Below, in pieces: positions 1 to 8,411 of a stretch of DNA of 64,000 nucleotides. The translations under genes were made by a program, and so were the position numbers. This DNA comes from Candidatus Melainabacteria bacterium (lineage in GTDB: Bacteria; Cyanobacteriota; Vampirovibrionia; Obscuribacterales; Obscuribacteraceae). Location of the stretch: NCBI GenBank assembly GCA_003153555.1, contig PLZS01000185.1, forward strand, positions 119,458-183,457, in the 5' to 3' direction. The notes below the pieces were generated by a model. The model did no database searches, was not told the DNA's origin, and saw only the letters and a program-made list of their open reading frames with translations. How positions within the stretch are numbered: the first letter of the stretch is position 1; each line of letters starts with the position of its first letter.

Positions 1-1
1 T

Positions 2-346
2 TTTCCGCAAGGTGTCTCAGGAAAACCTACTGGCAGCTTGAGTTATTACATCACTCCGATCAGCGCTTCGGGTACTGTTTATCCGCTTCTAAAGTACAAC
101 TACAATGGAGGTCAATCAACAGTCAGTCTAGGTTACACTTCATTCAGTTCGCTTCCGAAACAAGGCAAACTCTTGAGCTACAACATGAAAGACTTTGGTG
201 TGCCTGCGGGTAGCACAATAAATCAGCTCGTCATCTACGTTTCGGAATATAGTGGTGATGCCAGCGCGAAGCTGGACAACTTTTCAGTCAATGGAACGCC
301 GATTACAAATAAAGTTCTAAAAACAGCAGCGTGCCCAAATTTTTGA
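2..346 (+). CDS. C-terminal part of a secreted, beta-rich protein (partial)
   Basis: The frame is open from the first bases of the window and ends in TGA at 344-346, so only the last ~114 codons are visible and the true start lies upstream. The visible part is rich in Tyr, Ser, Gly and Thr with alternating hydrophobic residues. It ends with an Ala-Lys-Leu-Asp-Asn-Phe-Ser-Val stretch of the kind that closes jelly-roll, carbohydrate-binding-like domains. I infer the end of an extracellular or cell-surface protein. No family is recognised with certainty. A TTG at 38 is in frame, but nothing supports it as the start. Confidence 0.6.
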   Translation, partial: FPQGVSGKPTGSLSYYITPISASGTVYPLLKYNYNGGQSTVSLGYTSFSSLPKQGKLLSYNMKDFGVPAGSTINQLVIYVSEYSGDASAKLDNFSVNGTPITNKVLKTAACPNF

Positions 347-408
347 GGAAACTCAGCGCGACTGTCCACAATTGCCCATAATTACGAATCGAGGCGGGAC
401 CTGAGTCC

Positions 409-424
409 TGCGCTCCATTTCGAT
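409..424 (-). repeat. partial copy of a GGAGCGC-type interspersed repeat
   Basis: The 16 bases at 409-424 are the exact reverse complement of 2919-2934. On the minus strand the shared block is followed by a short inverted repeat (GGAC, TCA, GTCC). The copies at 2901-2950 and 12202-12231 have the same layout: GGAGCGC followed by a small palindrome. It lies between the first CDS and the DUF2071 gene. Confidence 0.5.
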
Positions 425-436
425 CCGACTAGACTC

Positions 437-1186
437 TTATTCTCTGGAAGATATCAATGACAAAGGCCATTCGACAGTTTCCAGTCGTTCCGAATAGTGA
501 AGAAGAGGAGTGGTGTCAGGCAGTTCCAGACTCAATTGAAGTGTCATTGAATTCAGTTGGAATTCGGCTTCAGCTGGTTGCAACGGCCAAAGCTTATGAT
601 GAATAACACCTCGATGGAGTCTTCCTTTAGGACCGACAGCGTAAAGGCAGTAGCGCTCGGTCAAGAATTTGTCGATGGATCCTGCATCTGCGTTTAGTAG
701 TCCTCCGGTAGGTCGGTAGGACATGATCAACGCAGCTTTTGAACCGGCGCGCTCACTGGTATAACTGACGACGCCTTCCTTATTTTGCTCAATGGACATC
801 TTAGCGCGGAAGTAGGGCAAGTGATAAAAGGTGCGGGCTACTAACACTGCGACAGGGTTTGAACAGTCAAGGCTGAAGAAGTACACGCCAGGAATTCCAT
901 CTTTGATCACATAGGTTCGCACATTGAGTTCAAGAAAATTTGATAGCCCAGGCACTGTGGTCGTGAAGCGAGGGACAACGTCATTCATTACGAACGGTAC
1001 TATGCCGATCCAAGCAGAGCCGTCATATAAGTCAAGTTCAAGTGAGCTTGGCACTAAATCTCGCATCACTTCAGGCTTGATTGGCCAGTGTGCAAAAAGC
1101 AATTTATTCCAAGTTTGACTCATCACCCACGGACTGGTGGGGATTGGAAATGGTCTGTGTTCGACGGTTGCTAGTAACGGAATCAT
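437..1186 (-). CDS. DUF2071 (YqjF-like) family protein
   Basis: A 249-residue protein resembling the DUF2071/YqjF family. It has the N-terminal 'WNKLLFAHWP' type motif, then L-x-P, a 'DG-x-AW-x-G-x-VPF' segment and a 'FLELNVRTYV' segment (about residues 25-95). The second half carries the matching beta-barrel part around 'GVYFFSLD' and 'YHLPYF'. No enzymatic role is firmly established for the family. The first Met at 1186 gives a 20-residue extension before MSQTWNK, so the internal Met (codon 22, around 1123) is also a possible start. It is monocistronic in this view and its 3' end faces the truncated first gene. Confidence 0.8.
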   Translation of the reverse strand: MIPLLATVEHRPFPIPTSPWVMSQTWNKLLFAHWPIKPEVMRDLVPSSLELDLYDGSAWIGIVPFVMNDVVPRFTTTVPGLSNFLELNVRTYVIKDGIPGVYFFSLDCSNPVAVLVARTFYHLPYFRAKMSIEQNKEGVVSYTSERAGSKAALIMSYRPTGGLLNADAGSIDKFLTERYCLYAVGPKGRLHRGVIHHKLWPLQPAEAEFQLNSMTLQLSLELPDTTPLLHYSERLETVEWPLSLISSRE

Positions 1187-1359
1187 TCTATTCTCACTTG
1201 AACCTTTCTGTTTAGGATGTGATGGTGTCGAGTTTGTTTAACTTCCGGACCTTCTTCGCTGTCGCCTCCGATCATACCCTGTGCAGACACCCGTGCCGAG
1301 GCAAAAAGTGAGCTTGTAGGCTAGGCGAACTTTAATAGCTTATCTTTCAGTGCTTTCAG

Positions 1360-1405
1360 AATGCCGGCGGGGCTTGTATCATTGATACCTAGCACGGCCG
1401 GCATT
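1360..1405. promoter_or_regulatory. nested inverted repeat in the leader of the following gene
   Basis: AATGCCGGC at 1360-1368 is perfectly mirrored by GCCGGCATT at 1397-1405. The loop contains a second palindrome, GTATC-ATT-GATAC (1375-1387). The structure ends about 40 bases before the probable ATG at 1448. It could be an operator, a leader hairpin or a repeat remnant; there is no T-run, so a terminator is unlikely. Confidence 0.4.
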
Positions 1406-1447
1406 TGCATCGGAAGATTCGCAAGGATTGAGCTTAAGGATGAGAAA

Positions 1448-1954
1448 ATGAAATTACCAGAAGGCTGGATAAAGACGGGTTCCAATCCTGAACAGTACGA
1501 TATGGGCGTCGATGACGACGTTCAACACAACAACACGAAGTGCGGTTGCGTGCGATTTACAGGAGAAAAAGAGCCCGAGGGATTTGGCGCATTGATGCAA
1601 AGTCTTCCGGCGGAGAAATTCTTAGACAAGAGAGTCCGTCTAACTTGTTTTATCAAATCAGAAAGTGTCGATTGGGCTGGAATGTGGATGCGTGTTGATG
1701 GTCCAGAACCAGGAAAACCACTCGCATTCGACAACATGCTTAATCGGCAGATCAAAGGCACCAACGACTGGAAAAAGTACGACGTTGTGCTTGATGTCCC
1801 TGGAAAAGCAACGGAGTTAGCCTTCGGTGTTCTACTGACCGGCAAAGGCACAGTCTGGTTCGACGACTTCAAATTTGAAGAAGTTGGCAACGATGTGGCC
1901 ATTACGGTTAAGAAGAGTCGGAAAGCGCCAGTTAATTTGCACTCTGCTAGCTAA
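1448..1954 (+). CDS. beta-sandwich protein of the regulator-associated carbohydrate-binding-like type
   Basis: A 168-residue protein. The ATG at 1448 is preceded by AAGGA at good spacing, so I prefer it over the upstream in-frame ATG at 1361, which lies inside a palindrome. The body has the pattern 'FDNM-x-NR-x-IKGT-x-DW-x-KYDVVLDVP' followed by 'AFGVLLTGKGTVWFDDFKFE' (about residues 100-155). This pattern recurs in small jelly-roll proteins and at the C-terminus of some HTH regulators, where it is thought to bind a ligand. No HTH or signal peptide is seen here, so it is probably cytoplasmic. Function unknown. Confidence 0.65.
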   Translation: MKLPEGWIKTGSNPEQYDMGVDDDVQHNNTKCGCVRFTGEKEPEGFGALMQSLPAEKFLDKRVRLTCFIKSESVDWAGMWMRVDGPEPGKPLAFDNMLNRQIKGTNDWKKYDVVLDVPGKATELAFGVLLTGKGTVWFDDFKFEEVGNDVAITVKKSRKAPVNLHSAS

Positions 1955-2051
1955 TTCGGGCGGCTGGTTGTGACGGTTGCGTGACGATCAACAAAGGCTT
2001 AGTTGGAAGCTACCTTTGTGGCCGGTGTGGTATCAAGAATGGTTCCAGGAT

Positions 2052-2843
2052 TTAAGACTGTTCTTCTTGGTGCGGAGCCCTTGCTCTGATGGGAGCTGGC
2101 GGCTCATCAGTGTATGACTGCTGTGGTTTCGCTTTCTTTCCGAGACGGCTGAGCATCATGATTCCAATTAGAACAAGCACGAGGTAAAACTTCTGCTCAG
2201 AAAACAACTTATAGCCCAATTGGATCATGTGCGTGGGAACGTTGAGAAGCGAGGCAATTACCATTGAAGTGAACCACAAAGCTGAGTTCAACTGAGGGAC
2301 GAACCATAACAGTCCGAAAACAATCCAAATCCCGTATTGACCGAACCGATCCATTGCTGCACGCATTGGTCTAGGTAACCAGGGTTCGATCACCCCGTAA
2401 CCGTCGAGTGGTGGAATCGGTAAAGAATTCAGGATGAAGCAAACGATTTGCAGAAGCACCAACAGCGCGAGAGCTGGGTACAACCAATTGTCGCTGTCGG
2501 GTGGGACCAGATTGAGCATAAACGGCAGTGCATAGACAAAAATCATGATTGCGCTTCCGAAAGGTCCCGCCGCTGATACGGCTGAGTGCCACAAGCGATT
2601 GCGCAGAGCGTTTCTGTTTATGTAAACGGCTGCGCCAGGCAGGGCGATGCCGCCGATCATGAGCATCACAATCGGAACGACTAGCGTGAGTCCAGGGTCG
2701 GTGTACTTAATTGGATTGAGACTCAAGTAGCCTTTGTCTTTGACAGATTTGTCTCCGCCAGCGTAGGCCACAACTGCGTGGCAAAATTCGTGCACGCACA
2801 GAGCGAAAATCCATCCGAAACAAACTACTAGTGCTAGGTACAT
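2052..2843 (-). CDS. site-2 protease family (M50) membrane metalloprotease
   Basis: A 263-residue multipass membrane protein. The first helix ends in His-Glu-Phe-Cys-His (around residues 18-22), the HExxH zinc site of M50 proteases. A later 'NSLPIPPLDGYGV' segment (around residues 140-152) supplies the third ligand Asp of the NPDG-like motif. At least five hydrophobic segments are visible, and the tail is short, charged and proline-rich. It is a compact Rv/FtsRD-like peptidase without PDZ or CBS domains. Its substrate is unknown; the family cuts membrane-anchored regulators or signal-peptide remnants. Same strand as panE, about 110 bases downstream, with repeats between. Confidence 0.85.
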   Translation of the reverse strand: MYLALVVCFGWIFALCVHEFCHAVVAYAGGDKSVKDKGYLSLNPIKYTDPGLTLVVPIVMLMIGGIALPGAAVYINRNALRNRLWHSAVSAAGPFGSAIMIFVYALPFMLNLVPPDSDNWLYPALALLVLLQIVCFILNSLPIPPLDGYGVIEPWLPRPMRAAMDRFGQYGIWIVFGLLWFVPQLNSALWFTSMVIASLLNVPTHMIQLGYKLFSEQKFYLVLVLIGIMMLSRLGKKAKPQQSYTDEPPAPIRARAPHQEEQS

Positions 2844-2900
2844 TTTCCGCGCCCGTTGTGGTCTGCACTAACATTAGCATAAGAACTAGACCGCGCAAGT

Positions 2901-2950
2901 ATCTTGCATGCTGAAGCAATCGAAATGGAGCGCACGCATCTTGCATGCTT
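2901..2950. repeat. interspersed repeat with duplicated ATCTTGCATGCT unit
   Basis: ATCTTGCATGCT occurs at 2901-2912 and again at 2938-2949. Between them lies ATCGAAATGGAGCGCA (2919-2934), which is shared in reverse complement with 409-424. It fits the same GGAGCGC-plus-palindrome layout as 12202-12231. The repeat fills the gap between panE and the M50 protease gene. Confidence 0.5.
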
Positions 2951-2954
2951 CGAA

Positions 2955-3875
2955 TTAACTTCGCCCGCGTCTCTGCTCGTAGGCTTTGACATGACAGTAG
3001 GCGATTTTCAGCACCGGCACCGGGATGTTCTTCGCTTCCGCGCGCGCAATTAAATCGCCGAGAATTTGATCTCCTTCGACATTATTGCCGCGCTCGAGAT
3101 CTCTGAGCATTGATGCTGCTAGCGTGGACTTCTCGTCTACAGATCTTGCCAGAGTATCTGTAACGAATTGCTCGCGCGGCTCGTATCCATGCGCTTTGAA
3201 TACAGACAAGCACTCGTTGAATAACTGCTCTGTTATTCGCTTTCCTCCCGGCGAGCGCGCGATTTCCCCGATGTTCGCTCGCATCAGGCAGTTGATAGCG
3301 GCAAGGGTAGCCAGCATCACCCACTTTTCCCACATGTCTTGTTGAATGTGCGCGCTTGCAATCGATTTGTTTTTTGTCGGATCAGTCAACTCTTTTATAG
3401 CTTGTATACGCGGAGTCATCTCTCCGTCGAGTTCTCCAAATTTCAGTGTGTGTTGATCGTTGAGATGCAGGATTTGTCCTTGCTCATCAACGGTCGCTGA
3501 AATGATGCACATCCCGCCGATAACGCGCTGCGGATCAAAATCTCGCTGCAACTGCTCGATGTGCCTTAGTCCATTCAGAAGCGGCAAAATCGTTGTATTT
3601 GCACCAACCGAAGGCTTGATTGTTTCAATCGCATTCGTCAAGTCAAACGCTTTGCAGGAAAGTATTACCAGGTCGTATGCTTCCTTCGCCGCTTCGATGG
3701 TCGAGACATCCTTAATACTCAAATCACCGCTTGTGCTTTTGACTATTAGTCCGTGTTCTCGCAGTTGTTGAGCTCGACGCGGTCTGACAAGAAAGGTTAC
3801 GTCTGCTCCGCTTTCTAGAAGTCTCGCTCCGAAATAACCACCCGTGGCTCCTGCGCCTAAAATAAGTGTGCGCAC
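2955..3875 (-). CDS. panE: 2-dehydropantoate 2-reductase (ketopantoate reductase)
   Basis: NADPH-dependent reduction of ketopantoate to pantoate in coenzyme A synthesis. The N-terminus carries the Rossmann motif GAGATGGYFG, followed by 'DVTFLVR' and, near residue 90, the 'ILSCKAFDL' strand typical of PanE/ApbA (catalytic Lys). A 'PLLNGL' block (around residue 110) also fits. I set the start at the GTG at 3875: an AAGGAG lies 6 bases upstream, and the protein then begins Met-Arg-Thr-Leu-Ile-Leu, like other family members. The longer reading from 3893 would place the ribosome site inside the gene. About 306 residues, normal for the family. The family also includes related reductases, so substrate specificity is inferred. 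Confidence 0.85.
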   Translation of the reverse strand: MRTLILGAGATGGYFGARLLESGADVTFLVRPRRAQQLREHGLIVKSTSGDLSIKDVSTIEAAKEAYDLVILSCKAFDLTNAIETIKPSVGANTTILPLLNGLRHIEQLQRDFDPQRVIGGMCIISATVDEQGQILHLNDQHTLKFGELDGEMTPRIQAIKELTDPTKNKSIASAHIQQDMWEKWVMLATLAAINCLMRANIGEIARSPGGKRITEQLFNECLSVFKAHGYEPREQFVTDTLARSVDEKSTLAASMLRDLERGNNVEGDQILGDLIARAEAKNIPVPVLKIAYCHVKAYEQRRGRS

Positions 3876-3967
3876 TAACATCTCCTTTGACACCGACTTA
3901 AATAGTACATGGATGTTTCAGGTGGTAGGCACAAAGTTGATTGAATTTCATTTCGCAAAGACTTTCT

Positions 3968-4702
3968 TTAGTGCTTCGCACCGATTGGAACACATTTCTC
4001 AATCGCGTTCGCTAATCCCTTTGCATAGAGCGCTTCTTGTTTCTTTCCAAAACCTATGCCACCCACCTCGTTGTAAACCCATGGCACCGCATGCGGGCTC
4101 GTGCCTGCGAACAGCATTACTTGTGGAATGTTGCCCGGCTCGATTCCTGGTCGATTATTGAAACTTATCGGTGTCACCGAGACTAAGTGTTCCTCTACCT
4201 TTGTTCGTTCTTCGGCAAATGTTTTGGCATATGACTCGCTAGTCGAAGCTATTTGTTGGTTCTTGAAGATTGCTTTTGGCTTGGACTGGCTACCGCCGCG
4301 CCATTGCCCGATGCTCTGTGCATAAACTTGACCAAAGGATTTATAAGGTCGGCCGTGATCGTTGTGAATGCTGACACCAATTACTGCATTTGCATTTTGA
4401 GCGATGGTGGCACGTTTGCGTAACGATACTGTGTCATCTACTTTTTGTTTCGTGTAGATCACCTTGTAGCCCGTTCTCTCCAACTGCGCCCCAACATCTT
4501 TCGCCACTCTAAAAGCTTCTTCCATTTCTGGATGGTTTGGGTAATCGTAGTCATTCAAACCTGTTTGTGTATCTACGCCCCTGACAGCTTTGCCGCTGTG
4601 ACCAGGATCTAAAACAATGATTGGTTTGCTTTGCGCATCTGCTTGCAAAACAGGTGTGACTAGTGACAAAACGAGTATCAGTCTGATTGCGATTAGTTTC
4701 AT
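3968..4702 (-). CDS. exported N-acetylmuramoyl-L-alanine amidase (Amidase_3 type)
   Basis: Cleaves the amide bond between MurNAc and the stem peptide of peptidoglycan. Zinc ligands are visible: His in 'LDPGHSG', Glu in 'PEMEEAF' and His in 'SIHNDH'. The catalytic Glu is probably in the C-terminal 'NEVGG'. An insert of about 70 residues between the third ligand and that Glu is larger than in compact AmiC cores. Starting at the Met at 4702 gives a clean signal peptide ending Ala-Asp-Ala-Gln. The in-frame ATG at 4768 abuts the stop of the upstream gene and would bury the signal peptide. Probably periplasmic. Confidence 0.8.
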   Translation of the reverse strand: MKLIAIRLILVLSLVTPVLQADAQSKPIIVLDPGHSGKAVRGVDTQTGLNDYDYPNHPEMEEAFRVAKDVGAQLERTGYKVIYTKQKVDDTVSLRKRATIAQNANAVIGVSIHNDHGRPYKSFGQVYAQSIGQWRGGSQSKPKAIFKNQQIASTSESYAKTFAEERTKVEEHLVSVTPISFNNRPGIEPGNIPQVMLFAGTSPHAVPWVYNEVGGIGFGKKQEALYAKGLANAIEKCVPIGAKH

Positions 4703-4768
4703 TTGTTGTGGTTTGACTCTGCTATTTGCGTGGCAGATTGTTGACTTGGGACAAGGTTTGAAAGACAT

Positions 4769-5290
4769 TTAGCAAAAATAGTCTTCCAAATTTGTCACCA
4801 TGTTGACGGGTGATTCTTTGTCGGTAACATTGGCAACTATCGCGTGAGTGGCTTGAACTAGGTCGTGAGGAGTGATAATGATTTCCTCACCCCATTGTCC
4901 AGCGCCCACTCCGAGCACTTCCAGGCGGGCAAGCGATTCGTCTAATACAGTTCTAAATCCTTCTGGTTGCCAATGAAAAGGAGGAATGGAACCGACAGCG
5001 TATCCGGTTACTTCTATCACCACCTCTGGTGCCGCCATTTTTATATTTCTAGATCCCAGAACTTTTTTGAGATGACCTGATACTACATTTTGATCAGCAC
5101 CGACCATAACCAACGCACGCTCAGGTCTATCGGTTTCAAAGATCAGGGTCTTCACCATTTGGCGTTCGCTAAAACCTAGCGCCTGTGCGACGTTGGCAGC
5201 GCCCTTTCCTGTAGTGGGCGGAAAAGAAAGCCTTTTGTATGAAATGCCCAGGCGATCTAAAAATTCGTGAGCGGGAAGAATTACTGTCAT
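4769..5290 (-). CDS. YbaK/EbsC-family aminoacyl-tRNA deacylase
   Basis: A 173-residue editing-domain protein that hydrolyses mischarged tRNA (Cys-tRNA-Pro or similar). The family motif 'TGYAVGSIPPF' is present at about residues 105-115, and the Lys of 'MVKTLIF' is at about residue 48. The ATG at 5290 yields a start at Met-Thr-Val-Ile-Leu; two upstream in-frame Mets give only short extensions. It is immediately upstream of the amidase gene on the same strand. Which tRNA it edits cannot be told from sequence. Confidence 0.85.
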   Translation of the reverse strand: MTVILPAHEFLDRLGISYKRLSFPPTTGKGAANVAQALGFSERQMVKTLIFETDRPERALVMVGADQNVVSGHLKKVLGSRNIKMAAPEVVIEVTGYAVGSIPPFHWQPEGFRTVLDESLARLEVLGVGAGQWGEEIIITPHDLVQATHAIVANVTDKESPVNMVTNLEDYFC

Positions 5291-5406
5291 GCAACTGCAC
5301 ATTTTCACAATCTGAAGCAGCAAGAGTTATACCATAGCCTTGCAGCCAATCCTTTGTTGGCAAGTGCAAACAAACACGGCGACCCGATTATTCTGAGGAA
5401 CAAGAG

Positions 5407-6426
5407 ATGGCAAAAATGCGAGCAGTTCAGGTGCCTAAGGCCGGCGGAGCCTTCGAACTAGTTGAGAGAGACATTCCGCAACCTCTCGCTGGGCACGTGT
5501 TGATCAAAGTGCAAGCGTGCGGTATCTGTCATAGCGATTCCCTGGTCAAAGAGGGGCATTGGCCGGGTGTTCAATATCCCCGCGTTCCAGGTCACGAAGT
5601 CGCCGGAGTCATCGACACGGTCGGACCTGGAGTGACTAATTGGAAAGTCGGACAAAGAGTAGGCGTTGGCTGGTATGGCGGACATTGCGGAGAATGCAAA
5701 TCTTGCCGCAAGGGAGATTTTGTTACTTGCCAAAAGGGACTGATAGTCGGCATTTCATACGACGGCGGATATGCGGATTACATGATTGCGCCGACCCAAG
5801 CTCTGGCGCTCATCCCGGATGAACTGAAGGCGGCTGAAGCTGGTCCCCTTCTCTGCGCCGGAATCACAACTTTCAACGCGTTACGCAACAGTGCGGCGCG
5901 CACCGGCGATGTTGTGGCAATTCTTGGGATCGGTGGACTTGGTCACCTTGGAGTGCAATTCGCTAAGCGGATGGGCTTCAAAACCGTAGCGATCGCGCGA
6001 GGTAAAGAGAAAGAGGAACTGGCTAAAAAACTTGGAGCGCATCATTACATTGACAGCAAAGCGAGCAATGTAGCGGAAGAACTCAAAAAACTGGGTGGCG
6101 CAAAAGTGATTCTAGCGACGGTCACCAACAGTGATGCCATGGCTGCCACCATTGGTGGTTTAGATGTGGACGGCACACTTATCATCCTCGGCGCATCAGC
6201 AGATCCATTTACGTTTTCAGGCTTGCAATTGATTGGAACTCGTCTCGCCATAAAAGGCTGGCCATCTGGAACCGCTATCGACTCAGAAGACACTCTTAAG
6301 TTCAGCGTGCTGACCGATGTGCGTTCAATGAACGAAGAGTTCCCACTCGAACGCGCCTCCGAAGCCTACGAAAGAATGATGAGCGGTTCGGCGAAATTCA
6401 GAGTGGTGCTGACGACAGGAAAGTAA
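5407..6426 (+). CDS. zinc-dependent alcohol dehydrogenase (MDR superfamily)
   Basis: A 339-residue medium-chain dehydrogenase. The catalytic zinc ligands are Cys in 'CGICHSD' and His-Glu in 'PGHEVAG'. The structural zinc site shows the spaced cysteines of 'GHCGECKSCRKGDFVTC'. The Rossmann GxGGLG motif follows at about residue 178 ('ILGIGGLGH'). It resembles Adh/AdhP-like enzymes that interconvert alcohols and aldehydes with NAD(P)H. It is divergent from the YbaK gene with a short spacer. Exact substrate unknown. Confidence 0.88.
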   Translation: MAKMRAVQVPKAGGAFELVERDIPQPLAGHVLIKVQACGICHSDSLVKEGHWPGVQYPRVPGHEVAGVIDTVGPGVTNWKVGQRVGVGWYGGHCGECKSCRKGDFVTCQKGLIVGISYDGGYADYMIAPTQALALIPDELKAAEAGPLLCAGITTFNALRNSAARTGDVVAILGIGGLGHLGVQFAKRMGFKTVAIARGKEKEELAKKLGAHHYIDSKASNVAEELKKLGGAKVILATVTNSDAMAATIGGLDVDGTLIILGASADPFTFSGLQLIGTRLAIKGWPSGTAIDSEDTLKFSVLTDVRSMNEEFPLERASEAYERMMSGSAKFRVVLTTGK

Positions 6427-6539
6427 GTTCCCATAGCAATCGTTGACAGTATTATCACGATTACAATTTACACCTAGTCCTTTGTGAATGAGCTCCTCTC
6501 GAATGAATTATTCAGTAGTGATTGAAGAGCAATCCCTCA

Positions 6540-6926
6540 ATGCAAAGTAAATGGCGGCCGGTTTCTGCAATCGAACTATGTATTTTGGAAAGAATGCTCA
6601 TAGCCGAATTTCCTGGTGTTGAAGTTCTTAGGAAACAGCTTCCTGACCTTGAGGTACGCGAGATTGATGGTGAGGCTTCGCTCGAATTGAAGGTCGCTAA
6701 TCAGGTGCGAACGATATTCAAATATCCTGTGCCAGTAGAAGCAAGCTATAGTGACATCGCGCCATACCAAGCGTTGAGTCAAGTTCATGTGCACATTTTG
6801 CTGCATGTAAATTTTGGACTTATGAATGAACTTGAGATTTACAAAGATGATGGTACGACTATCGAGCGACTTCCTGAGCCTGCGGAGCTGCATATTTTCA
6901 CTCCAGAAAATTGGAGTAACGACTAA
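6540..6926 (+). CDS. DUF6984-like hypothetical protein
   Basis: A 128-residue cytoplasmic protein. It shows 'LERMLIAEFPGVEVLRKQL' at its start and 'VHILLHVNFGLMNELEIYKDDG' followed by 'RLPEP' near its end. This pattern matches small proteins grouped as DUF6984, often found next to polymorphic-toxin immunity genes; that link is general knowledge and nothing local supports it. The ATG at 6540 is preferred to the TTG at 6522. Confidence 0.6.
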   Translation: MQSKWRPVSAIELCILERMLIAEFPGVEVLRKQLPDLEVREIDGEASLELKVANQVRTIFKYPVPVEASYSDIAPYQALSQVHVHILLHVNFGLMNELEIYKDDGTTIERLPEPAELHIFTPENWSND

Positions 6927-6997
6927 TCTCGCGGCAGTTTTTGAATCGAAATTTATAGCTGAGCTGAGACTCAACACGCATACTGACGGTTGCGTAA

Positions 6998-8323
6998 TTA
7001 AATCAGTGATTTGTCAAAACTAGAAATGACTTGTCGCGAATCGTCATTGTTGTCGACGAGATTACCGTTCGGCAAACGCACTTTTTTGGAATTCCCATCA
7101 GCCGACTTTCCAAATCGAAGATCAATCTCAGCCTGGTCGAAATCTTTGATTACGTTATAAACCTCGCTGCCACTTTTGATCAGTTCCTTGCGACCGTCCT
7201 CACCTACTCTGAGAAGCATCAGTGAATCAGCGAGCATTTCATCGGGCGCTGTGAAGTAGTCTGTTGGAGGGCGAACAAGGGCTCTCTGACGCACTTCTGT
7301 ATTCGTTAGATGGGGAGCAGCGCTTGGGTCGGCGACTGGCTTGCCATCGTTAGCCAAAGCAGCGCCTTTCTGATCGCAGCGTATCCAACCCTTGTCACTA
7401 CTGAGTCCGTCGTTTGTGAGTCTGAAGAACTCTCCGCTGTTTCCCTTCAAAAGCCAATATGACGAGTCGGTCGAAGTAGTCCAGCCAAGTTTCTCCGCTA
7501 TTGGCTTGAGTTTCTCCGGATCCCACAAGCCCATATTCCACTCAGCATTGTGGGCTATTTCGTGCGCAGCGAGAGCCTCTATGCTGGTTTTAACATCCTC
7601 GTGCTTTTGAAACGCGTCGGCAGCGGTGATTGGTCTGTCAGGCTGCAAGTCGGGTTCAAAAAATACGGAAGGTTTTCCTTTTTCATCTGCTGCGTAAAGC
7701 CCAGCATCGTATGTGCTCTTGCCGAAAGTAGGTGTCTTCAAGAAGTAAAACTTAAGACCTATCTGCTGATCTGGATGCTTCCCTACTGCCAGAAACTGAC
7801 TCGGTTGTGATGACTGAAGAGCTGCTTCGACTCCCATCAACTCACTTAACCGCGGCGCTCGCGCCTTGAGCATGGCGCCTGGTACGAGTCTATCCGCGTG
7901 CGTTTTGCTTTGCACCCAGGGGCGTACAGCGTTCTCGTCGTCCAAGCTGAACGAAACATGGTACTTGGATTTTAAGTCGTTGATTTTCTCTTGAGTGATG
8001 GCGTCTAGCCTGTGTTTGGATTGCGCAAATTCTGTGGATCCGGCAGTTGTTTCAAACAATATTTTGTTCTCGGTTGAACCCGCCATTTTGTACTGCACGA
8101 GGCCATGGTCGTTGGTGCGAGCAACGCCATATTTCTCCAGAACTAAGGAATCTTCTTGCTGTTCTGAAGCCACCGCTCGCTGTTGCAGCTGCCTCTGATG
8201 TGTACTTAGAGCCTGACTAAGATGCTGCTGACCGTCGGTTATCGAATCAGGCTGCTGGTTTTGCGCAATGATCAGCTCGCGTTGATTGTTATCCACACTA
8301 TGCTCGGAATAAGAGACTGCCAA
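6998..8323 (-). CDS. putative zinc metalloprotease (HEIAH motif), lineage-specific
   Basis: A 441-residue protein without a signal peptide. The N-terminal ~80 residues are Gln/Ser-rich and low in complexity. A zinc-binding His254-Glu-Ile-Ala-His258 is followed about 100 residues later by 'DEMLAD', whose Glu362 is a credible third ligand. This is a gluzincin-like spacing, seen for example in anthrax-lethal-factor-like domains. I infer peptidase activity, with unknown target. The start is uncertain: the TTG at 8323 has no ribosome site, and the same frame stays open and protein-like up to a stop at 8405-8407 without a canonical start. That suggests the 5' end may be damaged. Confidence 0.5.
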   Translation of the reverse strand: MAVSYSEHSVDNNQRELIIAQNQQPDSITDGQQHLSQALSTHQRQLQQRAVASEQQEDSLVLEKYGVARTNDHGLVQYKMAGSTENKILFETTAGSTEFAQSKHRLDAITQEKINDLKSKYHVSFSLDDENAVRPWVQSKTHADRLVPGAMLKARAPRLSELMGVEAALQSSQPSQFLAVGKHPDQQIGLKFYFLKTPTFGKSTYDAGLYAADEKGKPSVFFEPDLQPDRPITAADAFQKHEDVKTSIEALAAHEIAHNAEWNMGLWDPEKLKPIAEKLGWTTSTDSSYWLLKGNSGEFFRLTNDGLSSDKGWIRCDQKGAALANDGKPVADPSAAPHLTNTEVRQRALVRPPTDYFTAPDEMLADSLMLLRVGEDGRKELIKSGSEVYNVIKDFDQAEIDLRFGKSADGNSKKVRLPNGNLVDNNDDSRQVISSFDKSLI

Positions 8324-8411
8324 AGGCTTTATGCCACTTTTGACCGAAAAATCACATATGCTCGGCGGATCACCTTTCGTGACCTGGTTGAAGTGGACAC
8401 TTGTTTAGGCT

